Shown piece after piece: positions 48,211 through 58,379 of a stretch of 64,000 nt of DNA (position 1 is the first letter of the stretch; every line of letters begins with the position of its first letter). The position numbers were made by a program, and so were the translations under genes. The notes under the pieces were generated by a model. The model was not told where the DNA came from. It did not search any database and saw only the letters and a list, made by a program, of their open reading frames with translations. Source of the DNA: Umbelopsis isabellina (taxonomy: Eukaryota; Mucoromycota; Umbelopsidomycetes; Umbelopsidales; Umbelopsidaceae); assembly GCA_016758905.1 (NCBI GenBank), contig JAEPQZ010000018.1, forward strand, positions 248,001 to 312,000. The letters are read 5' to 3'.

Positions 48211-49599
48211 ATGTCCATTTTTGATAGACGATTAGGTTCTCATCACTCTAAGCCAATGTTTAGTTCCAACGTCAATCTGTCCTTGTTGGACGATAACAAT
48301 CTAGAAATAGCTGATAAAAGCTCTAGTTCCATCACATCCGATGCCGTTAAAAGAGCTACGAGCACACAGGCCCTAGCGGATTTCCTATCCAGCACCGGCC
48401 CAGAAGAATTTCTGCAAAAAACTGCAGCCAAACGAGGCTCCAAGCTATTTTCTCGTCTATTAAAGAAACCGTCCAGCCATATGAAACCTCCTGCTGCAGA
48501 AGGTCGTAAGAAATATGTAGAAATTGTTCCCAATTATCCTCAGCCTCGCGATGATTGGAATTCCAGTGGCATATCCACATCATCAGCTGCTACTAAATGC
48601 GCCATGGAAATTTCCAAAGCTCTATCTTCTCAAAATCTCAAGGTCCCATCTTATCAGCCACCTCCTTACCAAGCCATCAAAGAAATGACCCACGTTGAGC
48701 CTAGAAAGTCACTGAAAGAGAATGTTTCGCCAGTCCCACCTGTTCCACTTAAGAATGCTAGACGAAGTTCAAAAATTAGTCTGGCTTCCTCGTCAGCCGG
48801 CGAACATCAAATTATGGGATCTCCATCGCCTAGCATCCAAGCCAGTGCCTTGGAAGAACGACGTAATGAGGCAAGACGAAAAGCTGGTCGCCGTACCAGT
48901 CGTAGTCATGAAATGGATCTTGTGGAGGCGGCATTGTCTCAAAGAATGGAAGCTCGTCGTAAATCATTTGCTTCTTCTAACCGCAGCTCATCTGCCACCA
49001 CAGCCAGCGATTTTATGGCCACCGAGATCGCCAATGAACATGTCAAAGCTTTGCAATTAACTAGTGTCGGACACATCGACGCCGTAGAGGCCAACGCCAA
49101 CCGCAAGCGACGAACCCTAACCAGTTCACCACCCTCAATCACCAGTGTTCCTGCTGCAGCTTTGAATCGACGCCGAGTTCGTCATGCTCAGGTGCAAACC
49201 ACTGATTTCCCAGTGAATCTCAATCCAGGCAGTGCCGTGTCGATTGAAACTCAAACTGATGGCATCAGTGAACCTAGCATCAGTATTAGCTCCAGCACTG
49301 ACAGCGATACCACCATGGTTGACAGAAGAAAATCATCCATGCTGGAAGATGACGATTTGACCACCGAGTTGTACCACACTATTGAGATGCTGCAACAGCA
49401 ACTTGCTGAGGAACAACGATCGAAGCGCCGCTTGATTGCTGCCATGCGAGACTCGCGTGATAAAAACGAGCTCTTGAGTGCATTGGCCTACAAGAAACTA
49501 AGAGAGCTGTGGGAAGAAAAGTGTAAATGGGAAGGTGATTGCCTGGAGCTTAGAGGCAGGCTGATGGAAATGGAAGGCAACGAAACTTGCAGCATGTAA
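48211..49599 (+). CDS. Hypothetical Ser-rich protein with C-terminal coiled coil
   Basis: A single exon of 462 residues starting MSIFDRRLGSHHSKPMF. I recognise no family. The first 250 residues are Ser/Pro-rich, with KLFSRLLKKPSS and polyproline pieces (YQPPPYQAIKE, SPVPPVPL). Then comes an Arg/Ala-rich helical stretch (ALEERRNEARRKAGRR). The last 90 residues form a predicted coiled coil (TIEMLQQQLAEEQRSKRRLI, LAYKKLRELWEEKCKWEGD). The layout suggests a scaffold or cytoskeleton-linked protein, which is inference. Consistent codon usage over the whole frame supports a real gene. Confidence 0.75.
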   Translation: MSIFDRRLGSHHSKPMFSSNVNLSLLDDNNLEIADKSSSSITSDAVKRATSTQALADFLSSTGPEEFLQKTAAKRGSKLFSRLLKKPSSHMKPPAAEGRKKYVEIVPNYPQPRDDWNSSGISTSSAATKCAMEISKALSSQNLKVPSYQPPPYQAIKEMTHVEPRKSLKENVSPVPPVPLKNARRSSKISLASSSAGEHQIMGSPSPSIQASALEERRNEARRKAGRRTSRSHEMDLVEAALSQRMEARRKSFASSNRSSSATTASDFMATEIANEHVKALQLTSVGHIDAVEANANRKRRTLTSSPPSITSVPAAALNRRRVRHAQVQTTDFPVNLNPGSAVSIETQTDGISEPSISISSSTDSDTTMVDRRKSSMLEDDDLTTELYHTIEMLQQQLAEEQRSKRRLIAAMRDSRDKNELLSALAYKKLRELWEEKCKWEGDCLELRGRLMEMEGNETCSM

Positions 49600-50356
49600 G
49601 AGTACTAAGATAAAACCGGCACACTCAATTGTTCGTTGAGAACTTTCGAGAAACTCAAGAACACACAAAGAACAAACCTCGTAACAAAAACCAAAAAAGA
49701 AAAGAAACAATGAAAATCCTAGGAAACTTGACATCCTATCAAAAAAATGTTAAAGTAAACATTGCCAAGCATTTCTTTGCTTGCAAAGCTGCGTGTGTCT
49801 AGTAACATGTTATCGTTCATTATCATTTCGCCATACTCTCACACACTCACATATATATATATATATCGTTTTTGCAAAAACAAATTATTTATTAGTCTTT
49901 TACGCGTATTTCGTAATACCATTACATTGCCTTCAATCCCAAATTGTCTTTTAGTCTGTTAACGGTTTAGCAACACCGATTTAGTAATAAAACCTGAGCG
50001 AATTAGCCCGTCACTTCACTCCCTGTGTAGAAGGTACTAGCAATTTGGATACTGTTGGACCAATGAGCCGCATTTGAGACGATTGGCTCTTTGCTAAAGG
50101 ATTGGCTCTTTGCTAACAGGTGATAGGTTCAAAGAAACTCGATGGAAACCAAACATGTCTGTGTAAAAATGATTTTTGATTCAAACATGTCAAATGCGAT
50201 GACGACAAAATTTCAGCTATTACTCGAGGTTTGGTCCCGTGCCTGCGTGGTTTGCTTTACAGTATTAGAAAGCAAACAGGCTATGCTTTGTTTAGTGCCA
50301 AACCTCTTTTTAATAAACCGTTTGAACCTATTCTCCCTTTGACAATCAAGCTTTAT
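49600..50356. other. Intergenic gap upstream of the RING-H2 gene
   Basis: 757 bases with a (TA)n run (about 49851-49866) and a direct short repeat GGATTGGCTCTTTGCTAA near 50080-50115 (nearly two copies of GATTGGCTCTTTGCTAA). The frame of the next gene is open upstream of its chosen start, but no better ATG exists. Confidence 0.5.
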
Positions 50357-51718
50357 ATGGGACAAGCATTCTCCAATACAGCGTCGGCTCCATTCACTAA
50401 TGGTACAAGCTCAAGTGATTCTAGTCATGACCAAGCAACCGTCAATGATTTCGGTCCTGATGCCACAGCCTGGACATCAGCGGTCAGCCGGTCAGAGCTA
50501 ACACCGTCGCCATCTACTACGACCACGCGAAGAGTACTACGTTCGCAAACATCTAATCGAAGTTCACGACGACCTAATATCTCATTTAATCCCCTACGAT
50601 ACGAGAGACCGCCGTCTCCTGCGTCAGCGCCAAGTACCTCTTCCCCATCCCCTCGTTTACTAACTAGACTACACCAAAGACTACGACGGCCCACTTCCAA
50701 TACATCGGAAACATCATCACTGGTGTCTCCAGCAGCAAGCCTCATGGATATTGAACCCATGGAGCCAAGTATTAGCAATGGTATATTTGGAACTCCACCC
50801 ACAGCAATTTCAGCCAATGAGGATGAAGATGAGGAAGAAACCAGTACAGCGGGAGGAAGTGAACGGACAGCGTTATCTCGCTTACTAACACAAGTCATTA
50901 CCACTGCAGTGTTAGATAGCTTAAATAGACCTGGCAATCAAGAACAAGAACAAGAAAGAACACAGGGGGTCGATGAGGAAGGAAACGGGGAGTGGATACC
51001 CAGACACATATTCACGGGACAAGGGCAAAGAGAAGTGGAAGGAAGGTCATCGGACCTAGGATCATTTTTCAGGATGCTACGCATGCCCACATCGACTTTC
51101 CGAAATAGTGGAAACGAAGGGGAAGAAGGTACTAGCGGTGAGGGCGATGATCATGGAGAAGGAGACACCATGCCAGTGTTTATTCTTGGCTATAGAGCAA
51201 CAAGGAGCCATAGCGGCGTTGGTCATGATGATGATGACCAGCAGCAAGGAGAAGCAGCAGGTGTAGGCGGTGGCAGCCATAGTGGGCAAGGGAGAAGATG
51301 GATTATTTACATCATTAGTGGAACAAACCAACCCCTTGTTGGAGGTGAAAATAATAACAGTGGTTTACCCGCCAGCCTATTTGGGGATAATCCCACTTAT
51401 GAAGATCTGTTATCTCTCAGCCATTTCCTTGGCCCAGTGCGGCCCGTCACCGCCACACAAGGTCAAATTGACCGTATTCCTATTACGGTATATCACAAGC
51501 AAGCGATGACGGAGATGCTAAATGACAAGTGTCAAGTGTGCCTTGAAGAATACGCTGAGTCACAAGAACTCCGAATGCTCCAATGCAAGCATGGGTTCCA
51601 TAAGGATTGCGTGGACCGGTGGCTGATGGAAGGGCGTAATTGTTGCCCGATCTGTCGGGGTGTACCGGTTAGCGATACAGACTCTGATACCTCAACCAAT
51701 CACACCGCTTCCGCGTGA
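50357..51718 (+). CDS. RING-H2 ubiquitin ligase with N-myristoylation-type start
   Basis: One exon, 453 residues from the ATG at 50357. The start MGQAFSN fits the N-myristoylation pattern (Gly2, Ser6), which together with the downstream signal-free sequence suggests lipid anchoring. Residues up to about 240 are disordered and Ser/Thr/Arg- or Glu-rich. A conserved-looking block (GRRWIIYIISGTN, then LPASLFGDNPTYEDLLSLSHFLGP) precedes the RING-H2 near 390: C-QV-C-LEEY, then CKHGFHKDCVDRWL and CCPIC. The order (disordered front, LL-SHFLG box, C-terminal RING-H2) is typical of fungal membrane-linked RING ligases. The substrate is unknown. Confidence 0.88.
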   Translation: MGQAFSNTASAPFTNGTSSSDSSHDQATVNDFGPDATAWTSAVSRSELTPSPSTTTTRRVLRSQTSNRSSRRPNISFNPLRYERPPSPASAPSTSSPSPRLLTRLHQRLRRPTSNTSETSSLVSPAASLMDIEPMEPSISNGIFGTPPTAISANEDEDEEETSTAGGSERTALSRLLTQVITTAVLDSLNRPGNQEQEQERTQGVDEEGNGEWIPRHIFTGQGQREVEGRSSDLGSFFRMLRMPTSTFRNSGNEGEEGTSGEGDDHGEGDTMPVFILGYRATRSHSGVGHDDDDQQQGEAAGVGGGSHSGQGRRWIIYIISGTNQPLVGGENNNSGLPASLFGDNPTYEDLLSLSHFLGPVRPVTATQGQIDRIPITVYHKQAMTEMLNDKCQVCLEEYAESQELRMLQCKHGFHKDCVDRWLMEGRNCCPICRGVPVSDTDSDTSTNHTASA

Positions 51719-51917
51719 CTGGCGCACCAATTGCATCAAACAATGTGAAGGTTTCACTTGGCTCCCTTTTGGTTTCGCTTCATTTTTTTAGCCCTTGCTG
51801 CTTTTCACTTTTGACTCTCCGCTTCAGCACAAGGGAAAATAATTTTCTGCCAATATATATACCGGACCGCCCAGCTCAGCGCAATTTGATTTCAACCCAA
51901 AAATTTATACATACAAA

Positions 51918-52361
51918 ATGTCTAGCGACGTCACCACATCACCTTCCCCTAACCCACAGCCCACCGTCGCGCCGCCCACCACATCATCTCCTGTCGCTCC
52001 CACCGCGCTGCTCACATCGCCTATAGTGGATGATGCTGATTTGTTGGCCATTCTAAATCAGCAGGATCCATTAATGCTATCGCCATCGTTACCGGAATTG
52101 CAATCTGATAATGATGATTCTGAATTCTCATGGTCTTTTATCGACAGCAATCCTCCAAGAAAACGTTCAAGAGACGTGTATGAGGACGATGACGAGGATG
52201 AGGAAGATCCCTTAGGCTTTGAATTCTTGGACGTGGTTCAATTGGAAGATGCAGCTCCTTTGGCCAAGAAGCCGTTTGTTGACGACGCAGAATTAAGCTT
52301 GGATTTCCTCAATGATTTTGATACCAATAGCATTGAGGTCATTGAGCCCTTCACGGCGTAA
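51918..52361 (+). CDS. Small acidic protein with a nuclear-signal-like motif
   Basis: One exon, 147 residues, MSSDVTTSPSPNPQP start. Not recognised. The front is Pro/Ser/Thr-rich. Two acidic-hydrophobic patches (DDADLLAILNQQDPLML and ELSLDFLNDFDTNSIEVIE) look like acidic activation segments, and PPRKRSRDVYEDDDEDEED combines a basic nuclear-signal-like motif with an acidic run. A TATATATA run near 51855 sits about 60 bases upstream. A role as a transcription coactivator is possible but unproven. Confidence 0.7.
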   Translation: MSSDVTTSPSPNPQPTVAPPTTSSPVAPTALLTSPIVDDADLLAILNQQDPLMLSPSLPELQSDNDDSEFSWSFIDSNPPRKRSRDVYEDDDEDEEDPLGFEFLDVVQLEDAAPLAKKPFVDDAELSLDFLNDFDTNSIEVIEPFTA

Positions 52362-53228
52362 AATCCGACGATCCAATACTGAAAATTTTTTCTTATTAGT
52401 TTTCCCACCTTGACATATTTTTTTTTTTATTCCTAAAAAGTTTGCTTTTATCCATGTACTTAATCACAACCCCTCATCCAATTCAATTCAACTCAACTCA
52501 ACTCTATACATAACAATCTTTTGTAACAACAGCTTATTAGCACATTTTTTATCACTGTTCTCTCAGTTGAGACACACTGTACAAATAAAAAAAGGAACAA
52601 AAATGAATCCGATATCATAGTGCATCAAATTTGAACCTAACATGTCTCAGAAAGCCTAAGCCTGGTAATTGCACAATTCCAATGCCAAGGCTCAAAATGG
52701 AAGGGTATAAAGAGAAAAAAACCTTTTTTCCTAGTTTTGCATTAATACATGATGCCATGTATCAATTTGGCCCTAAAAATGGGCCCTATAATGGTTCAAT
52801 TTTGCAACGTGACGGGCAAGACAAAAGCCAATAAGCAAAGCGGGCGCCCGCCCCAGCGCGTGGCGTCCCTTTCCCATTGTTTCGTCTCGAATGGTAAATC
52901 TGCTTATACATTGACGCCGGTTTCAAATTTATTGACCTGGCCCGCCCGCTAAATTCCTGTAAACTCCACCTTCCGCCTTCGAAATTTTCCTTAGAATGTT
53001 TCAGATAAAACCCTGTGTTGGAGCTTCAATCCCGGGTTGGTTTTGGCTGTGGGTTTTGACTTTGGCTCGACCTGCGTGGCTAGCTTTGTGGGTGGTAATC
53101 TGTTTCGCCCCAATTAGGAAATTTGACCGTGGCTAATCACACACTCGAATGGCAGTCCCAAGCTTTTAAGTCCCGTAAATGGCGGTTAGACGCGCGTGCC
53201 AACTGAACTTGAATCCCGAATTAAACTC
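52362..53228. other. Intergenic gap with GC-rich pocket
   Basis: 867 bases. The left part has the CAATTCAACTCAACTCAACTC direct repeat near 52481-52503. Around 52845-52865 there is an isolated GC-rich pocket with the perfect palindrome CGGGCGCCCG. No gene is seen. Confidence 0.5.
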
Positions 53229-54316
53229 ATGTCGAATTCTCTCAACATTGCTGCAGCCAGCCACGAAGGCAAGCTGTTTATCGTTCAGCAGACCGTACAG
53301 GCCAACCCAGCCGCTGTTAATACCAAAGATGAGGTGAGCATGCGGAATAGAAACTTGACACATTGCGTGAGAAACCAAGATGGCAAACCTGACTCTAAAT
53401 ACGTTGTTTCAGGACGAGAGAACTCCATTGCACTGGGCTGCTTCGGGCGGTCACCTTGATATCACAGAATATTTGATACGGCAAAAGGCTGACGTCGATG
53501 CCACCGACGATGTAAGGCGTTTTGTCTTTTGGCTGAGCTGAGTTCACCAGTTTGCAACTTCAAATTAATGTCTGAGCCGCTTTTTCTTCCTCTTCTAGGC
53601 TGGTTGGACTGCATTATTGATTGCTTGTAAGTTCGGTCGCTATCCGATTGTTGTCTTGAATTAACAAGCACGTCAATTTCACTCATCTCTTACTCATTCG
53701 CTACCTTATTCATGGTTTAGCTTCTGCCGGACACACTGCAGTAGTACAATTTTTGATAGAGTCGGGAGCAGATGTTAATGCACAGAACGATTCCGGCCAG
53801 ACCGCCTTGTAAGTTGATGTAGATAGATAAAAACATTAAGCACACACAAAATCACACTAACAAGAAAAAACACTAAAATATAAGGCACTACGCTGCGTCA
53901 AAAAACAGGCTGGATATCGGCAAATTGCTCATTGAAAAAGGTGCCGATGTGAACAAGTTGAACAACCTCAAACAAGCACCAATGTGAGTCCTCCCTCTGT
54001 GTCAAAAATAAACAACCAATCAGCGCATTACTAACTAATCTCGTCCGTGCGCTGCAGCCACCGCGCTGCTGCTCAGGGCTACACTGCCTTTGTACGCATG
54101 CTGATCGAGCCAGGCAAATCTAAAGTCAATATCAGAGACAGTGTCTCTAATACGCCGTTGCACCTGGCGTGCGAGGAGGGCCGTGGCGATACAGCCACCT
54201 TATTGATCGAGAAAGGTGCTGATCCTGACCTTGTCAACAAATCCGGTCAATATCCTTTAGACCTCTGTCCCACCAAACAAATACACGCGTTTATTGAAAA
54301 GGCCATTGAGCAATGA
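53229..54316 (+). CDS. NAS6: Gankyrin/Nas6-like proteasome assembly chaperone
   Basis: Exons 53229-53333, 53413-53511, 53599-53626, 53721-53808, 53885-53983 and 54058-54316 give 225 residues consisting of about six or seven ankyrin repeats (RTPLHWAASGGHLDITEYLI, GWTALLIASSAGHTAVVQFL, QTALHYAASKN, HRAAAQGYTAFVRML, NTPLHLACEEGRGD). Length and the whole-protein ankyrin layout match Nas6/PSMD10, which binds the Rpt3 C-terminal domain and guards assembly of the 19S regulatory particle. A tiny 28-base exon carries part of repeat three. All five introns close in phase. A generic ankyrin protein is the alternative. Confidence 0.85.
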
Positions 54317-54903
54317 TCAACTAATAATAAATAAAATTTTTCTTATTGCCTTCTACATTATGCCATCTCCTATTTCAAATACAATTCTGTTGGACAAGGA
54401 ATCACTTAGCGTTAAATTGATTTCTTGCTTGCTCAAATGATGTGCACTCGCAAATCGACTGATTTACGATACAACAATTATTATATCACCGACCATAGCT
54501 CACAACAAGGTTTTGTATCCCTTAGCGCAAGCACCTACACCTTCCCTAATTAGGTGCCGGCTTCTAGTTCATACTCATAAGCCATGCGGTGCGGTGGTAA
54601 GGCTCGGAGGCCTATTATGAAAAGATAGGTTAAGATCTCACAATGGTCACTTGCGCTGATTGTAACACCATGTATCTCACCCACCAGCTCACATCTTACG
54701 GTCGACAGCAATGAAAATATTGTGACTGCCGCTTGTGGCTGAGTGGCAAAATAAGTTGCAATCACAGGAAAAGGCAATAACCACTTAGTACGGGATACAC
54801 TCGGTCAATGCATACAGAGTGTAAAGTATAAATCGATCTATATTTGTTTTCTCTATTTGACGTCAACTATCCTCTATTATATATCAATCTCTTGTTTTAC
54901 GAA
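54317..54903. other. Upstream region of the first small cysteine-rich gene
   Basis: 587 bases. Parts (around 54505-54660) resemble the region upstream of the second copy (around 55470-55560), so the duplicated unit seems to include promoter DNA. Confidence 0.45.
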
Positions 54904-55253
54904 ATGATAGTCGGATCTCCATGCAAATGCACCGTGTTAAGTTCGACTGAATCTGGATTTTTGTTTTGTGCTTCAAACTACACTGGGTTAGCTATTTACG
55001 AGAATGACAACTGTACTGGTTTATCAGCTCTATGTCCATTTATCCAGAATATACTGTAGCCTTTCAAAATGGGCCAGGATATAATTACACTGGCATTTGT
55101 AGCATTAATGATAAATGCCCTTGTACCGTTAATAACCATTGTCTCAACGTTCAATTCAGTATGGCATCTATATCCAATGGTGCTGCGCATGTACAGTTGA
55201 TGTTGCTTATGTTTCTTGTTGTTATAGTAGCCAAGAAGCAAATCCGTTGTTAA
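54904..55253 (+). pseudogene. Small cysteine-rich protein, copy 1 (frame broken)
   Basis: The frame begins MIVGSPCKCTVLSSTESG and runs to NDNCTGL, then meets a stop at 55060. The homologous rest continues in another frame (YNYTGICSINDKCPC and a hydrophobic end LMLLMFLVVIVAKKQIRC) up to 55253. The neighbour copy shows the same order in one frame, so this copy probably has a one- or two-base shift near 55020. The gap is too short for an intron. A base-call error is possible. No signal peptide is visible; the C-terminal hydrophobic segment could anchor the protein. Confidence 0.5.
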
Positions 55254-55856
55254 TGCTCATCTTCTAACTTGCGCCTAACTATCATGTATAACAATGTCAT
55301 CGAGGTCATAATACGTGCTCTTAGCTGTACTCAGCGGTGTTATTAGCTTGTTTTCCCAGTCTATCTCTACAAATCCAAGTATAATCATGTTAAAGCTTTA
55401 ATAAATCACTTTTCAATTCATCCTCCATCGCTGGTGAATAAGTTCAATGTAACTGAAGGAAAGAAAGTTCTGTACCCTTGGTCACAAGCAGCGCGTTCCT
55501 TTAAAAGCTTATACTATAGCAATGCGCTCGTAAGACTCGAGATCTCCATCTTTAAAATAACCAAATAACTTCGATTGCTATTGCCACTAGGCCCAAAGTA
55601 TCACAAGTAGTTAATGCGATTAATTTGGTAAAAACGAACGGATCATTGATTCCTTGTAAATTATACTTTGGGCTGAGTTACGTGATACGTTACACCTCCG
55701 GTTGGAGCAGAAAACGCAAATAAGATAGTAATACTATCTTCTACCGGAAAATGAACGTTAAAAGGAGACAAGACGTTGTATCCAACTTTCTCGTCTTTCT
55801 CTTAAAGGACACCAATCTTTTACTCCAGAGTAGTCGATCCTTTCCTGCTTTACAAA
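55254..55856. other. Spacer between the small cysteine-rich copies
   Basis: 603 bases between the two copies, with segments related to the upstream region of copy 1. The base pattern just before both start codons is alike (TTTACGAAATGATA and TTTACAAAATGATA). Confidence 0.5.
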
Positions 55857-56186
55857 ATGATATTGTCGCCATGCCAATGCAAACCACTCAGTTCTAATGA
55901 ATCTATCTCTTTATACTGTGACTCGCAGCACACAACACTTATTTTGTACGTCTTCGAGAATAATTGTACTGGCGCATACCTGGCTGTTAGTTCTACTCAT
56001 GCATATGCTGGAACTGACCTGATGACTCATGGAGTTCAACTCGTTGGCAATTGCACCACTAATGATCAATGTCCGTTCCAGCTGGACAGCCTTGCATCAA
56101 AACATAATGCTCCTAGTCATTCTAATATGATATTGGCAATTCTCCTTGTGTTGATGATCTATCATCATGTAGTTCCTCGTCTATGA
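55857..56186 (+). CDS. Small cysteine-rich, tail-hydrophobic protein, copy 2
   Basis: One exon, 109 residues, MILSPCQCKPLSSNES start. About seven cysteines, several N-glycosylation sequons (NCTG, NCTT), then a hydrophobic end (NMILAILLVLMIYHHVV). Sequons and paired cysteines suggest an extracellular or luminal location. No N-terminal signal peptide is seen, so either an upstream exon is missing or the tail inserts it. Related to copy 1 upstream; no wider family is recognised. Confidence 0.55.
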   Translation: MILSPCQCKPLSSNESISLYCDSQHTTLILYVFENNCTGAYLAVSSTHAYAGTDLMTHGVQLVGNCTTNDQCPFQLDSLASKHNAPSHSNMILAILLVLMIYHHVVPRL

Positions 56187-56915
56187 TGCACTTCGATGGT
56201 ATCTTTCGTTGCTAAAAAGACATGGAATATGACACATCTACCACCAAAATTTTCAACATATATTGGTACACGGTTGTCGAATTTTGAATTGGGATTTTAT
56301 TTAGTAAACATCGTCGATATATGTCATTCGGTATATTTCAGACCTTTAAATATAATTTTGAACTTACAAACCTGCAGAAATTTTGTTGCAGCTCAGTGGA
56401 TCATTGCCAGCCAATCAAAGATGAGGAATTGATGTGGGGTAAAGTTTTCAGTCCCACCCAGAGCGTTTATATAGAAGCGAGTATCGCTAATGACCACTGA
56501 TTACATGTTGATTGTCATTGACTTCGCTATATCAATCATAAACTTCTTATGTCATGTGAGGAGCAGTGGGTTGTATTGATATACTGATCAATAACGAGGC
56601 AGAGACTGAACAGCATACAGGGACATATGAAATGTCTAGCCAATTAGCATAGACCATTCGGCGAGGAAGGTTCTACCACTTTCCTTCAATCAATTGCACC
56701 AATAAACATACGCAACTTCCGATTGTATATCATCCATCTCAATTGCACAGTAAACCACCATGTACATCAATTCCAAACATATTGACACTAATTATTGCAA
56801 GCTGAGAAACACCCAATATTCTATTAAAAGTTTGGTTTTTGAGTAGCGTCAACAAGCATGAGTCAGCGCGTAGATTTACATGATATTAAAAGAATTGGAA
56901 TGCACAGTTGATGCT
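56187..56915. other. Intergenic gap before HSP10
   Basis: 729 bases, AT-rich, between the small cysteine-rich gene and the HSP10 stop. I see no supportable gene. Confidence 0.45.
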
Positions 56916-57441
56916 TTAGTTCTCGGAGACCTTAGCGAGAATCTCGGCATCACGGAAAAGAAGGAACTCCTGGAAGAGCAATCAAGTTAACAATGGATAC
57001 ATCCAACGATTAAACTCACAATCTGTATGAGCCTTACCTCGCTGTCGAGCTTGACGTTGCTGCCACCGTAGGGAGGAAGCAAAACCTTGTCGCCAACGTT
57101 GACTTGAGTGGGGATATGCTTGCCATCCTTGTCAAGAGCACCCTTACCAACAGCAACAACATAGCCTTCGTTGAGGGTCTCTTGAGCCTTCTCGGGAATC
57201 AAAATACCGGAGGCAGTTTTCTATAATAATTGAGAATGATATGGTTCAGTTGTCTGTCGAAACTTTTATTCCACGGGTTTTCGTCATGGTTGTAAGTAAC
57301 TAACCTCTTGAGCCTTGATGCGTTGAACCAAGACACGGTCGAGGAGAGGGACAATGTTCTTAATCTTGGAGGCAGACTATAGAGAACATTTAAAAACTGA
57401 AAGTGAAGCAGGCATTAGGTATTGTTAGAAATGCTTACCAT
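56916..57441 (-). CDS. HSP10: Mitochondrial 10 kDa chaperonin (GroES/Hsp10)
   Basis: Hsp10 caps the Hsp60 chamber in the mitochondrial matrix. Exons 57441-57439, 57376-57305, 57220-57038 and 56969-56916 give 103 residues. The first coding exon is the ATG alone. Family motifs are PLLDRVLVQRI, the mobile loop KTASGILIPEKAQE that contacts Hsp60, the GYVVAVGKG stretch, VGDKVLLPPYGGSNVKL and the ending FRDAEILAKV. Length is typical. The neighbouring upstream space (57442 onward) contains the promoter. I could not identify a clean heat-shock element. Confidence 0.96.
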
Positions 57442-58379
57442 GGGTAATAGAGTGATTGCAAAAGTTGGTTATTGTTTTTTTTTCTGCCTGTCAGTATAAA
57501 TGCTGTGGGATAACGGACATGTTTCGAAACGTCGTTTTTCTGTTTCTTTCTGTTTGGGTCCACTGTGGCGTGCAGCCGCTTTAAATTTCGTTGGTTCAGC
57601 GTCCGCCCGCATTTCAAGTATCTTGAAGGTGCAAGGCTGGCTATCCAAGCTAAGTCTTGTCTGTGGACTTACAAAGTGCTCTCAGTATTTCGTTCAGTCA
57701 TGAGTTGATGTCACCCTAAAAACATTGAAGATATCACGGTTAAAATATCACGATTCGATATCATTATGGAACCATCATTTGAACGATTTTTATTTGGTTA
57801 AACTTGGATGGATGAAGAAAATAAAAAAAACAAAAGTCAAAATGCATCTTGTAACCGTTTCTTGCTTGTTAACGTTTCTTGGTAAGTACCACTTTGAAAA
57901 ACATAATGTCTCTGTATGTAGTATGTTCAGCTCTATACTGCAAATTGGTTGCACAATAAAATAGCAATGTATATATAGGGATAGAGAGTAGGATTCGTTG
58001 TTAAAGAACATTCAATTTTACGTTTTGCTTGGGCCGTCTTACCTTCTACCCAAAGACTTGAACATTTTCAGTGTTGTTTTCCCTAAGCCCGGTGACAGGG
58101 TTATCAGTGCAAACTTCGGAAGTGAGCTTATCTCATGCTCTGCCGCAGTTATTGTCCGTTCCTGAATCTTGTTACCGCAGATCATACAAAATGAGCGCCT
58201 CATTGTACATTTTTAAACTTTGTCGTTATATCTGCGCGACTAATTACACAAGCCATAATGTAATCCAATATATGTCTGCCGCAGTCGGTGGCCCTCGATA
58301 CGGTTTGGCAAACTCCGCTTAGCAGAGAATATAAATAAAGTGTTTTCATTGCCTGACATTAAAAAATTCTTATAGCAAT
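57442..58379. promoter_or_regulatory. Divergent promoter HSP10 / methyltransferase
   Basis: 938 bases between head-to-head genes. Two repeats of an ATATCACG motif lie at 57731-57760. A short frame at 57725-57964 was not convincing. Confidence 0.45.

Noticed and set aside
52840-52870. GC-rich palindrome as a possible regulatory operator or CpG island
   Set aside because: Only one 10-base palindrome, no repeat nearby and no matching site elsewhere in the window.
54550-54720. Possible 5S rRNA or tRNA-like block upstream of the small cysteine-rich gene
   Set aside because: No cloverleaf, no A/B boxes in the right spacing and no 5S core sequence could be found.
57500-57560. Heat-shock element in the HSP10 promoter
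   Set aside because: TTCGAA-type palindromes occur, but the three alternating GAA/TTC units with two-base gaps are not present.
57725-57964. Small plus-strand frame with hydrophobic middle upstream of the methyltransferase
   Set aside because: Composition is that of AT-rich non-coding DNA and no promoter or partner exon is apparent.
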